Shown here piece after piece: positions 37,618-46,250 of a stretch of 64,000 nucleotides of DNA (position 1 is its first letter; every line of letters begins with the position of its first letter). The stretch comes from MFD04716-140 sp963703125. GTDB lineage: Bacteria > Bacteroidota > Bacteroidia > Flavobacteriales > Flavobacteriaceae. The stretch covers positions 3,224,001 through 3,288,000 of the forward strand of contig OY969790.1 in assembly GCA_963703125.1 (NCBI GenBank), given 5' to 3'. The notes below the pieces were generated by a model. It was not told the DNA's origin, searched no databases, and saw only the letters and a list, made by a program, of their open reading frames with translations. The position numbers and the translations under genes were made by a program.

Positions 37618-38799
37618 TTATTGTTTGTAGGTATTCAATACAGCAATAATAGTCGCACATCCTTGCTCAATTTCCTCAGTTGAAATGGTTAAGGGAGGTG
37701 AAATACGAACGGCTTTGGATTCAAATAAAAGCCAAAAAAGTATCAATTTATTTTTCGCACAGGTCAAAATTAGAAAGTCGGCCAATTCTTTATTTTCCAT
37801 AATAAGGGCGAGCATCAGCCCTTTGCCCCTTATTTCCATTATAGATGGATGTATGAGCAATTTTCGAAACAGTTTTTCCTTTTCAATTACCTGGCGCATC
37901 AGGGAACTTTCGATCAGCTCCTTTAGTGTCGCCAATGCTGCTGCCGCAATCACCGGGTTGCCACCGAAAGTGGTAATATGCCCCAATTTAGGGGAATTTT
38001 GCAGACATTTCATCATCTCATTTGATGCTATAAAGGCTCCCACCGGTAGCCCTGAAGCCATCCCTTTTCCAATAACAAGTATATCCGGAACACATTCATA
38101 GTGTTCAAAAGCAAAGAGTTTTCCCGTTCGTCCAAAACCTGGTTGAATTTCATCCAGAATCAACAAGGCACCAACTTCGGAACATCGTTCCCGTACTTGT
38201 TTTAGATATTCGTTTCTTGGTTGAATGAATCCAGCACCCCCTTGAATGGTTTCAAGAATTACCGCTGCCGTTTTTGATGTGATTTTTTCGAGATCTTTCC
38301 CATCATTATACTGTATGAACCCTACATCGGGAATTAAGGGCCTAAAGGCTCCTTTGCGTTCCTCATACCCCATAATGCTTAAACTTCCTAAAGTACTACC
38401 GTGATATGCATGGTGCGCAGCTATTATTTCCGTCCTTTTGGTATATCTACGTGCCAGTTTTAGGGAGCCTTCAATAGCCTCGGTCCCTGAGTTTACAAGA
38501 TAAGTGGTTTCTAAGGAAGGGGGGAGCAATGAAGCCAACAATTTCGTGTATTCTACAGCTGGTTTTTGAATGTATTCGCCATAAACCATTACATGCATGT
38601 ACGACTCCACTTGGTCTTTAATTGCGGCTACAACCTTTGGGTGACAATGGCCTAAGCTACAAGCAGATACACCAGCGACAAAATCTAGATGTGCATTGCC
38701 CGCCGTGTCATAGATATAGCTTCCCCTGGCATGGGATATTTCAAGACCTAAGGGATGCGGTGTGGTTTGGGCCTGATATTTTAAGAAATCATTGGTCAT
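37618..38799 (-). CDS. class III aminotransferase (acetylornithine/ornithine family)
   Basis: A 393-residue PLP enzyme. Class III hallmarks are present: VNSGTEAIEGSLKLARRYT, the substrate loop HHAYHGSTLGSLS, cofactor D216 in LILDEIQPGFGRTGKLFAFEHY, and the Schiff-base lysine K245 in VIGKGMASGLPVGAF. Specificity among acetylornithine, ornithine or 4-aminobutyrate cannot be fixed. Its start overlaps the OstA-like gene by 4 bases (ATGA), which suggests coupling in one leftward transcript. Confidence 0.88.
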   Translation of the reverse strand: MTNDFLKYQAQTTPHPLGLEISHARGSYIYDTAGNAHLDFVAGVSACSLGHCHPKVVAAIKDQVESYMHVMVYGEYIQKPAVEYTKLLASLLPPSLETTYLVNSGTEAIEGSLKLARRYTKRTEIIAAHHAYHGSTLGSLSIMGYEERKGAFRPLIPDVGFIQYNDGKDLEKITSKTAAVILETIQGGAGFIQPRNEYLKQVRERCSEVGALLILDEIQPGFGRTGKLFAFEHYECVPDILVIGKGMASGLPVGAFIASNEMMKCLQNSPKLGHITTFGGNPVIAAAALATLKELIESSLMRQVIEKEKLFRKLLIHPSIMEIRGKGLMLALIMENKELADFLILTCAKNKLILFWLLFESKAVRISPPLTISTEEIEQGCATIIAVLNTYKQ

Positions 38800-40532
38800 T
38801 GCACCTTTTTTGTCTCTACTTTTGGAAATGTTGCGGTTTCTTTAGCTTTTGAAGCTTTGTCAGAGTCGGAACTTGGTTCAATATTATTTATGGGATCTGT
38901 GGCATTTTGATCTAGATCTTCCACTTCGGCGTCAATATCTATAGGATTCGTGATGCCGCGTATGATTGGTAGTTCAATATTGTTGTCATCTTCATCGAAG
39001 ATGTCGTCTTTGGTAAGTATGCGCTCGTCTCCCCTCCAAACAAAACCCTTAAGTTTTCTGCTATCTTTTGGTAGTTCTTTTTCAGGAAATATGTCACCCT
39101 TTGGCTGGGTAATGAAGGTTAAATCTTCCACATCATTGTTGGCCATGGTTATCCTAATAGCACTACAGGCCGTTTTATTTATGCCTATAAGCTCTTTGTC
39201 ATCGTTGTACATATAGTATATCACCTCTGTATTCTTGACCAAGTCAATGATTTTAAGTTCGTTGTCTTCAAATTGTCCAAAAAGGTCTATACCTTTTGCC
39301 TGATTGAATCCTTCCATACTAATGGTATCTTGAGAGATAATAAAAGCATTTTGAAGCACTTTTAGGGAGTCTAGTTTTTCTGTCTTTAGATCTGATATCA
39401 AATGAATGCTATCACCGGTCATCTGATTTTCACCGTTCCAGAGGATAGGGTTTTTAATCAATTGTGTTACCCCGGTTCTTTCCTCTGAATGAATGGAATC
39501 ACATTTTCCGCTCAGATCCGTTTTATAGAATTTGGCATTCCGGAACGCCTTGATAATGCGGTTTTGAGGCTTTCCAGTAACCATTAAGGTATCTCCATGA
39601 ATATATACCGAATCTTTTTCCATCAACCCAATGGATACGGCCCTTTTAGTGGCGAAAACCGAATCTTTCGCTTTGAAGACTTCCGCGTAATGCGCATGGA
39701 TGATCGTTTTGTTGATGGTATCGGTTACTTTTATATTATTGGTCGCGGAGGCAAATTCGGTCGCTTTGTCAAAATAGACGCTATCGCCTTCAATAATTCG
39801 ATTATTATAATCAATGCGTGTGTTTTTAATTCCATAGCCACTTTCTATGCCAGTATCATAGAACCCTCTTTCACAATAGATTTTATAGGTATCCCCTGTT
39901 ATGGTCGAGGGGCCATACATATAGGCATTTTTTGAGTTGGTATAATAATCCAACTGTTCCGAATCAAGTATGTATTTTGGATTCTTAATATGGACACTAT
40001 CCAAAAATTGGTATTTTTTGAGTTCCATAAAATAGCGGCCTATTTCACTGGTCAAGGTATTTGCGGAATCTATCACTGTCCCAAAATCTTGATAATAAGA
40101 TTCTTGTTTTTCGCGGTCAAAATAGAGTGTATCGGTCTGTAAAGTCATACTCGTATTTTTCAGAAGTACGCTTTCATAGGCCTTGGCCAAGTTTATATTG
40201 CCATCGTAATCAATTTTACCACTGGTCATTTGCACTGAGTCACCCTGTTGCAGACGTATGTTGCCAATGGCTTTCAGCCTATTCTCTTTTTGGTAATAGA
40301 TTGCGATATCGCAAAATAGGTCGGCTCCTTTATGTTCAAATTGTACCTGTCTTTCATCTTTACTGAAAATGGAGGCTCCAGGAAATTTGGCCTCATCTTT
40401 GGTGAAGTTGGCGCCATAAACAATATTGATTTGCCTGGTTTGGGGTTCTTCCTTTTGGGCAAATCCATACTGATTGATAAGCAATATAAATAGTACGTAA
40501 ATAAGCTTCTGCAATCTTTGAAATTTTGCCAA
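38796..40532 (-). CDS. OstA-like (LptA-family) protein
   Basis: A 578-residue exported protein with a signal peptide (LIYVLFILLINQYGFAQ). The mature part repeats the beta-jellyroll strands of OstA/LptA: DLFCDIAIYYQKENRLKAIGNIRLQQGDSVQMTSGKIDYDGN and similar segments up to ~450. The last ~100 residues are low in complexity and acidic (IDIDAEVEDLDQNATDP...). LptA-type proteins form the periplasmic bridge for lipopolysaccharide. The Bacteroidota family with this long C-terminal part is usually only called OstA-like. Confidence 0.85.
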   Translation of the reverse strand: MAKFQRLQKLIYVLFILLINQYGFAQKEEPQTRQINIVYGANFTKDEAKFPGASIFSKDERQVQFEHKGADLFCDIAIYYQKENRLKAIGNIRLQQGDSVQMTSGKIDYDGNINLAKAYESVLLKNTSMTLQTDTLYFDREKQESYYQDFGTVIDSANTLTSEIGRYFMELKKYQFLDSVHIKNPKYILDSEQLDYYTNSKNAYMYGPSTITGDTYKIYCERGFYDTGIESGYGIKNTRIDYNNRIIEGDSVYFDKATEFASATNNIKVTDTINKTIIHAHYAEVFKAKDSVFATKRAVSIGLMEKDSVYIHGDTLMVTGKPQNRIIKAFRNAKFYKTDLSGKCDSIHSEERTGVTQLIKNPILWNGENQMTGDSIHLISDLKTEKLDSLKVLQNAFIISQDTISMEGFNQAKGIDLFGQFEDNELKIIDLVKNTEVIYYMYNDDKELIGINKTACSAIRITMANNDVEDLTFITQPKGDIFPEKELPKDSRKLKGFVWRGDERILTKDDIFDEDDNNIELPIIRGITNPIDIDAEVEDLDQNATDPINNIEPSSDSDKASKAKETATFPKVETKKVQ

Positions 40533-40590
40533 AAATAGGACTTTTTGAAGTAGAGTGTTAAAAGATTAATATAGTTTTGGGAATGCCAAA

Positions 40591-40625
40591 AAGTAAAAAG
40601 GCCGCTTGTTGCGGCCTTTTTACTT
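40591..40625 (-). terminator. terminator after the exported Gfo/Idh/MocA cluster
   Basis: A perfect 15-bp stem (AAGTAAAAAGGCCGC with its complement) around a 5-base loop. The T-rich arm ends the minus-strand transcript of the 40662-44310 genes, and the same structure can stop a plus-strand transcript. Confidence 0.88.
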
Positions 40626-40661
40626 TTTAATACAGTTGGATCGGTTAACCAACATATTGAA

Positions 40662-42089
40662 CTAAAATTCCCTATAGCTGCCCTCTAAGTATTGATTCGC
40701 CTCGTTTTCCGAAAATTTGGCGGCACTACTGTCCCAATGCAATGTTTGATTTGGGAATCGTCCTGCAATAACACCTAAAAGTATTGTTTCCGTCAATCGT
40801 GATGCATAGGAAAATGGGGCACTCGTTTTTGCGTTACCCAAACAGGCGTCCACAAATTGATGGTAATGTTTTGGTCCCTCAGAGTTGTAATCGCGTATAG
40901 GTTTCCCCATATTGTTTGCCTTTTCCACTTCGGCAATTTCCTTGGATATATTCACATATGCACCATCTACAATTTTTCTTGGCAATTCCATAAAATGCGG
41001 TAATAACAGACGCCCTTTGTCACCAATGAACATTGCTCCTTGATCTGGTAGCACGCCCTCACCGGTTTTCTTGGTCTCAAGGGACATCTTGTCCTCAACC
41101 GATTGTTCCTTGGAATCTGTTGAGGTTTTACCGGTGGCATTCGGCAATCTCAATTCCTCATGGTCCCTTGGGGCACCGGGGCCGTCATACCAGACCCATT
41201 TTAATGTTTCGGCAGTATGTTTGGTACCTGGGAATTCATAGGTGACAATATTTTTTTCTGGGTAGCCGAACCCGTTGGGCTCACGACATTCATTTTTAAT
41301 GGTCCTTGGTACATCCAATTCCAAGGCATTATACGGTGTATCGAAAATATGAACGCCCATATCGCCCAGGGTCCCACAACCGTAATCCATTAATTTGCGC
41401 CAGTTGCCCGGGTGATAGACCCCTTCTTTGTAATCCCTTTGCTTACTGGTTCCCAACCATAAATTCCAATCCAAATTGGAAGGTACGGGATCACTTCCGG
41501 TAGGCGAATTACCATCATACCCCCAATTTTTGGGCGACCAAGCCCTAACTGTGTGAACCTTGCCAATAATACCCGACTGAATTAGCAAAGTCGCCAATTT
41601 GTAGTCATAGAAAGAATGGACTTGAATACCCATTTGAGTTACCAAGTGCTTTTCTTGGGCCAATTTATTCATGGCGCGGGCTTCAGAAACATAATGTGTC
41701 AATGGTTTTTGACAATATACGGGCTTGTTCAGGTTCATGGCCATCATTGAAGCAGGTGCATGAGTATGATCGGGTGTGGAAACAATTACCGCATCGATCT
41801 CGTTTGCCATTTCCTTTAGCATGACCCTGTAATCCGAAAACACTTTGGCCTTTGGATGTAATTTTTTTGCGGCAGCAAGATTGTTCGCATCTACATCGCA
41901 AAGAGCAGTTACATCTACTAGTTTGTGTGAGGAAATTGCCTTCAGATCTTCACCACCCATATTGCCCACCCCGATGTGCGCTGTACGCAATCGGTTATGT
42001 GGCCTTATATTTCCCATGATAATGGAAGGTGCCAAAGCAACACCTACCGCACCTAAACTACTTTTTCTTAAAAAATCCCTTTTGTTCAT
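40662..42089 (-). CDS. exported Gfo/Idh/MocA family oxidoreductase
   Basis: A 475-residue protein with a Tat-like leader (MNKRDFLRKSSLGAVGVALAPSIIMG; KR rather than RR) and a Rossmann domain starting HIGVGNMGGEDLKAI. The catalytic loop is YCQKPLTHY, with the family Lys, and the C-terminal block includes GTLGDMGVHIFDTPYNAL. It is the last gene of a three-gene leftward cluster with a DUF1080 protein and another Gfo/Idh/MocA. That set fits oxidation of a sugar at C3 in the periplasm followed by cleavage. The substrate is not determined. Confidence 0.85.
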   Translation of the reverse strand: MNKRDFLRKSSLGAVGVALAPSIIMGNIRPHNRLRTAHIGVGNMGGEDLKAISSHKLVDVTALCDVDANNLAAAKKLHPKAKVFSDYRVMLKEMANEIDAVIVSTPDHTHAPASMMAMNLNKPVYCQKPLTHYVSEARAMNKLAQEKHLVTQMGIQVHSFYDYKLATLLIQSGIIGKVHTVRAWSPKNWGYDGNSPTGSDPVPSNLDWNLWLGTSKQRDYKEGVYHPGNWRKLMDYGCGTLGDMGVHIFDTPYNALELDVPRTIKNECREPNGFGYPEKNIVTYEFPGTKHTAETLKWVWYDGPGAPRDHEELRLPNATGKTSTDSKEQSVEDKMSLETKKTGEGVLPDQGAMFIGDKGRLLLPHFMELPRKIVDGAYVNISKEIAEVEKANNMGKPIRDYNSEGPKHYHQFVDACLGNAKTSAPFSYASRLTETILLGVIAGRFPNQTLHWDSSAAKFSENEANQYLEGSYREF

Positions 42090-42104
42090 TTCTACTGCTT
42101 TTTA

Positions 42105-42896
42105 TTATAATTTTTTGATTTTGATGTTCCTGAACCAGATTGGACTCGAATGGTCTTGTAATCCAATATAGCCAGTTTTGAATTTCCCGTAATCAACACT
42201 ATTTTTCCATTTATCGGAATTCTTTTTTTCATACCACGCATCATCCCAAGGTACAAATGACAATACTTTTTTGCCATTGAGCCAATGCTCAACCTTTTCA
42301 GGTGTGAAAACAATTTTGGAAGAATTCCACTCGCCGATCGGGTTAAGGACTTTCTGTGAAGGATCTGCGGCATGCATGGCGTAATCCGATGCGGTCTGTT
42401 GTAAGGGCTTTAACTCACCCGGGTTCTCTGTATAGCCCAAACTGGTATTGTATTCAGTAAGATCGTGTATCCTGGCATAGTTGACATCATCAATTAATTG
42501 ATATTCGGGAGAAACTTCTGGCGAACCGTTATAACCTTCCTTTAAATGATAGAAAATACCGCTATTGCCACCTTCCGGTAATTTCCATTCGAGATACAGT
42601 TCAAAGTTGTCAAATTCTTCGTCGGCATAGATGATGTCCTTGCCGCCTTTGTAATCCTGCTCCAGTCCTAGTTGGGTGTCAAAGGTCAAGGCCCCATCTT
42701 TGGCTATCCATCCTGGAGGCAGTGTATCACCGTTGTAAGCACGCCATCCTTTTGTGCTGGTTCCGTCAAAAAGACTGATCCAATTGCCTTCTTCCGCCAA
42801 GACTTCGGTCGCGGTTTCAGTATTTTCTGCTTTTTTTACGGTTTTGCAGGCAGATATAAAGATTGTCAATAGAAAAAGAAATATGCTTTTTTTCAT
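42105..42896 (-). CDS. DUF1080 (3-keto-disaccharide hydrolase family) lipoprotein
   Basis: A 263-residue protein with lipobox FISAC (Cys17). The mature domain is the DUF1080/concanavalin-like fold: WISLFDGTSTKGWRAYNGD, LYLEWKLPEGGNSGIFYH, EYQLIDD, and the C-terminal IGLQDHSSPIWFRNIKIK. Members of this family cleave 3-keto-glycosides, and its flanking Gfo/Idh/MocA genes would supply the oxidised substrate. The reaction type is inferred from family and context. Confidence 0.85.
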   Translation of the reverse strand: MKKSIFLFLLTIFISACKTVKKAENTETATEVLAEEGNWISLFDGTSTKGWRAYNGDTLPPGWIAKDGALTFDTQLGLEQDYKGGKDIIYADEEFDNFELYLEWKLPEGGNSGIFYHLKEGYNGSPEVSPEYQLIDDVNYARIHDLTEYNTSLGYTENPGELKPLQQTASDYAMHAADPSQKVLNPIGEWNSSKIVFTPEKVEHWLNGKKVLSFVPWDDAWYEKKNSDKWKNSVDYGKFKTGYIGLQDHSSPIWFRNIKIKKL

Positions 42897-42912
42897 TGAA
42901 ATTTATTTGGAT

Positions 42913-44310
42913 TTAACTTATGATTTGTAAAGGAGCGGTATTTTTCCAATTTCCACGAGTGAAGTCCGGAAAGCTTTGAGGTGCACCGCCATTCGCAACC
43001 GAATGCTCGCTCAAGGGCCCGACCGCGCTCCAAAAACATCCTTCATAGACATTTTGGTCTATGGGAATTCCCTTTTGGAGACATTCCACAATTCGGTACA
43101 TCATCATGCCGTCCATTCCTCCGTGGCCGCTTTTTTGTGCCGCTTGATTCAATCTTTTATAAAGTGGGTGGTCATATTTTTCATAGATGGCCGCAAGCTT
43201 CTCTCCTTCTGCCCATTCATGATGGCTATCGGTTGCACCTGGCACTCCACCTTCCAATGCCACACGGGTTGGGAATCCCGCTAGGGTACCTTTGGTACCT
43301 TGTATTAAATTATGGCGGGAATAGGGTCTTGGGCTTGTTTCATCCCATTGCACTATAATAGTCCGACCAACATTGGTTTTGATAATAGATGTATTCAAAT
43401 CCCCGCCCTTGAAATCCAGTTGGTTCCATTTATGGTTAGTTGGGTAGTTTTTGTCCGCATATAATTTTCTTCCTCTTGCTGGGGTGGAGTAGGATACCAG
43501 CGTACTAAAATTATCTTCTGTCCTCCCCAGGTTCATGTATTGGGCTACAGGACCCAACCCGTGTGTTGGATATAAATTTCCATTGCGATGTGCATATTGT
43601 GGGGTTCTCCAAGATCCAGTGCCCCGTTCCTGTTCTTCCATTTGCGTTCTAAGTTCATGGATATAAGCTGCTTCGGCATGAAGAGGTTCACCAATAACTC
43701 CTTGACGGCACATATTAAGGTACATCAATTCTTCGCGCCCATAGTTCACATTTTCCATCATCATACAATGCTTCTGTGTGGCCTCTGATGTATCTACAAT
43801 GTCCCACATTTCTTCAAGCGTCAATGCAATCGGAACTTCAACAAATGCGTGCGCCCCTTTTTTCATCGCCTCTATGGCCATTGGTGCATGATTTTCCCAA
43901 TTGGTAGCTATGAATACGACATCGGGCTTGACTTCATCAAGCATGGTTCGCCATTTATTCTCGTCCCCATAGTACAGTGCTATTTTCTTATGCCTTTTAC
44001 CACCACCAATTTTAGTGGTTTCCTCGCCCCATTTTTTTGCCAAATCCTCGTACAAATCTGAAATGGCAACAACTTCCGTTCCCGGTAGGTCCGCAAAAAA
44101 TTGCAAATGTCCTGGCCCCCTGTTACCGACCCCAATAAATGCTGCGCGGACCGTTTCCAGCTTTGGAGCGGCAAAATCGCCCATATACCGGTGCATATAA
44201 GGTCTTTCGCTATAAAAATTTGCACTTCTTGCAATCAATGGAGTCATTGAAAATGCCGCTCCCGCAAGGGAGGTTTTTCGAATAAAGTTTCTTCTGTTTA
44301 ATTTACTCAT
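42913..44310 (-). CDS. Tat-exported Gfo/Idh/MocA (GH109-like) protein
   Basis: A 465-residue protein with a twin-arginine leader (NRRNFIRKTSLAGAAFSMTPLIARSA) and the Rossmann start AAFIGVGNRGPGHLQFFADLPG. The FVEVPIALTLEE loop and the GHGGMDGMMMYRIVECL block match the GH109-type group, which uses NAD as a cofactor for glycoside hydrolysis. The true GH109 activity (alpha-N-acetylgalactosaminidase) is only one option; a sugar 3-dehydrogenase role fits the neighbouring DUF1080 gene better. First gene of the cluster. Confidence 0.8.
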   Translation of the reverse strand: MSKLNRRNFIRKTSLAGAAFSMTPLIARSANFYSERPYMHRYMGDFAAPKLETVRAAFIGVGNRGPGHLQFFADLPGTEVVAISDLYEDLAKKWGEETTKIGGGKRHKKIALYYGDENKWRTMLDEVKPDVVFIATNWENHAPMAIEAMKKGAHAFVEVPIALTLEEMWDIVDTSEATQKHCMMMENVNYGREELMYLNMCRQGVIGEPLHAEAAYIHELRTQMEEQERGTGSWRTPQYAHRNGNLYPTHGLGPVAQYMNLGRTEDNFSTLVSYSTPARGRKLYADKNYPTNHKWNQLDFKGGDLNTSIIKTNVGRTIIVQWDETSPRPYSRHNLIQGTKGTLAGFPTRVALEGGVPGATDSHHEWAEGEKLAAIYEKYDHPLYKRLNQAAQKSGHGGMDGMMMYRIVECLQKGIPIDQNVYEGCFWSAVGPLSEHSVANGGAPQSFPDFTRGNWKNTAPLQIIS

Positions 44311-44407
44311 GGGTCTAATTTTGATTGAAAGCTATTTAAAAATTGAAATATTTATGACTATTGGAGTTAAGGCACGTTTAGAATTGGGAATTTAGTAAAT
44401 AAAAAGA

Positions 44408-44440
44408 AAAAACGATCCATGTTTTTACACGAACCGTTTT
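44408..44440 (-). terminator. terminator after purA
   Basis: On the minus strand AAACGGTTCGTGT pairs with ACATGGATCGTTT through Watson-Crick and G-U pairs, followed by a U-rich run. It lies 27 bases past the purA stop. Confidence 0.7.
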
Positions 44441-44466
44441 TATTTTGTTAATTTAAAAAAGAAGGA

Positions 44467-45738
44467 CTATCTAAGAATCGTTTGTGTTCTATCAGGTCCC
44501 ACCGATACAATTTTGATAGGTACCCCAAGCTCCTTTTCCAGAAAGTCAATATAGGCATTTAGCGAACTTGGCAATTCATCGGCCCTTGACATTTTGGTCA
44601 AGTCCTGGGCCCATCCGTTCATTTCGGTATAAACGGGAGTTACGTTCTCAGGGTCAATATTATAGGGAAAATGGGTAATCTTATTGCCCTTGTACATGTA
44701 CGCGGTACAGACTTTTATTTTTTTGAACCCGCTGAGTACATCGGCCTTCATCATCATTAATTCCGTTACCCCATTAATTTGGACAGCATATTTTAGGGCT
44801 ACCAGATCCAACCAACCGCATCGTCTGGGCCTTCCGGTTGTTGCTCCAAACTCATTGCCTACGCGGCCCATAGTAGCACCATCCTCATCAAAAAGTTCTG
44901 TTGGGAAAGGCCCGCTACCGACCCGTGTTGTGTAGGCTTTGAAAATACCTTTTACCTCGCCAATATGGGTAGGCGCGAATCCCAGACCCGTGCAGGCACC
45001 AGCTGCCGTAGTGTTGCTAGAGGTTACAAAGGGATAGGTTCCGAAATCAATATCCAACAAAGAGCCTTGGGCCCCTTCCGCCAATATTTTTTTCCCTGAT
45101 TTCTGGGCCTGAAAAAGATATTCTTCGCTATCAATGAAAGTCAATTTTTTCAAGTCCTCGACGGCGTTGCAGAAATCAGTTTCCAATTCTTGAAGGTTGT
45201 ATTGGATATCGACATCATAAAAATCGATCATGGCTTCATGTTTGTTGGCCAATGCCCTATATTTTTCTCTCCAATTATCCAATTCCAGATCACCAACACG
45301 CATACCGTTCCTGCCGGTTTTGTCCATATAAGTTGGGCCGATTCCCTTTAAGGTAGAACCGATTTTTGCCTTCCCTTTTGCCGCCTCCGAAGCAGCATCC
45401 AACAATCTATGTGTGGGCAATATTAAATGGGCTTTTCGCGATATGAAAAGTTTTGATTTAAAATCAATTTTAAACTTTTCCAAAGCCTCAAGTTCTTTTT
45501 TGAAAATTACGGGATCTATGACAACCCCGTTGCCTACAATATTAATTGAGTTTTTATGAAAAATTCCAGACGGAATTGTATGAAGCACATGTTTTATTCC
45601 ATCAAATTCAAGCGTGTGTCCCGCATTTGGACCTCCTTGAAAGCGCGCTATAATATCATAGTCTCGAGTAAGTACATCAACAATTTTTCCTTTTCCTTCG
45701 TCACCCCATTGCAGGCCCAACAATAAATCTACTGCCAT
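44467..45738 (-). CDS. purA: adenylosuccinate synthase
   Basis: A 423-residue PurA. The GTP/IMP motif QWGDEGKGKIVDVL lies at residues 10-23, NAGHTL near 38, and the C-terminal loops GVTELMMMKADVL and FGATTGRPRRCGWLD are present. It catalyses the first committed step from IMP to AMP. It lies 12 bases downstream of the Fur-family gene and is probably transcribed from the promoter at 46233-46240. Confidence 0.95.
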   Translation of the reverse strand: MAVDLLLGLQWGDEGKGKIVDVLTRDYDIIARFQGGPNAGHTLEFDGIKHVLHTIPSGIFHKNSINIVGNGVVIDPVIFKKELEALEKFKIDFKSKLFISRKAHLILPTHRLLDAASEAAKGKAKIGSTLKGIGPTYMDKTGRNGMRVGDLELDNWREKYRALANKHEAMIDFYDVDIQYNLQELETDFCNAVEDLKKLTFIDSEEYLFQAQKSGKKILAEGAQGSLLDIDFGTYPFVTSSNTTAAGACTGLGFAPTHIGEVKGIFKAYTTRVGSGPFPTELFDEDGATMGRVGNEFGATTGRPRRCGWLDLVALKYAVQINGVTELMMMKADVLSGFKKIKVCTAYMYKGNKITHFPYNIDPENVTPVYTEMNGWAQDLTKMSRADELPSSLNAYIDFLEKELGVPIKIVSVGPDRTQTILR

Positions 45739-45750
45739 CTAAAAATTTGG

Positions 45751-46206
45751 TTAGCTGTTTTTATTTTCTTCTTTATTCTTTACGCCATAGAAATATAACG
45801 AATGGTTCGTAATCTTTATATCAAAAACTTCCTCTATGGTCTTTTTTATGGATTGGATCCGTGGATCACAGAATTCCATTACCTCACCTGTATCCGTAAG
45901 GATTACATGATCATGTTGACGATCAAAATACGATTTCTCATACTGAGCCTGATTCTTGCCAAATTGATGTTTTCGGACCAATTTACAGTCGAGCAACAGT
46001 TCAATGGTATTGTACAGAGTGGCCCTACTAACCCTGTAATTTTTGTTTTTCATATTGATGTAGAGAGACTCTATATCAAAATGCTCTTCGCTATCATATA
46101 TTTCTTGAAGTATGGCATAGCGCTCGGGCGTTTTTCGATGCCCATTTTCCTCCAAAAAGGTGGTGAAAACGTTTTTGACTATTTCTTGATTTTTGTTGGG
46201 AGCCAT
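45751..46206 (-). CDS. Fur-family transcriptional regulator lacking the CxxC zinc site
   Basis: A 151-residue Fur-fold repressor. The winged helix YRVSRATLYNTIELLLDCKLVRKHQ is typical and the metal motif HDH is at 98-100. In Fur/PerR the next segment is normally C-x-x-C; here it reads ILTDTGEVMEF (102-112), and the C-terminal cysteine pair is absent too (only C74 and C113 remain). So it lacks the usual structural zinc site. Its partner gene purA and the palindrome at its own 5' end suggest self-regulation. What it senses is unknown. Confidence 0.85.
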   Translation of the reverse strand: MAPNKNQEIVKNVFTTFLEENGHRKTPERYAILQEIYDSEEHFDIESLYINMKNKNYRVSRATLYNTIELLLDCKLVRKHQFGKNQAQYEKSYFDRQHDHVILTDTGEVMEFCDPRIQSIKKTIEEVFDIKITNHSLYFYGVKNKEENKNS

Positions 46207-46214
46207 ATAAATAA

Positions 46215-46240
46215 TTGCACGATGACAATGTGCAAATGTA
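46215..46240 (-). promoter_or_regulatory. promoter and palindromic operator for fur-purA
   Basis: The minus strand carries TACATTTG (46233-46240), an exact TAnnTTTG -7 element, 26 bases before the ATG. The palindrome TTGCAC-N9-GTGCAA (46215-46235) overlaps the transcription start and leader, the classical place for a repressor. No good -33 element was seen. It would make the fur-purA operon self-regulated. Confidence 0.5.
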
Positions 46241-46250
46241 CGGTTAAAAA

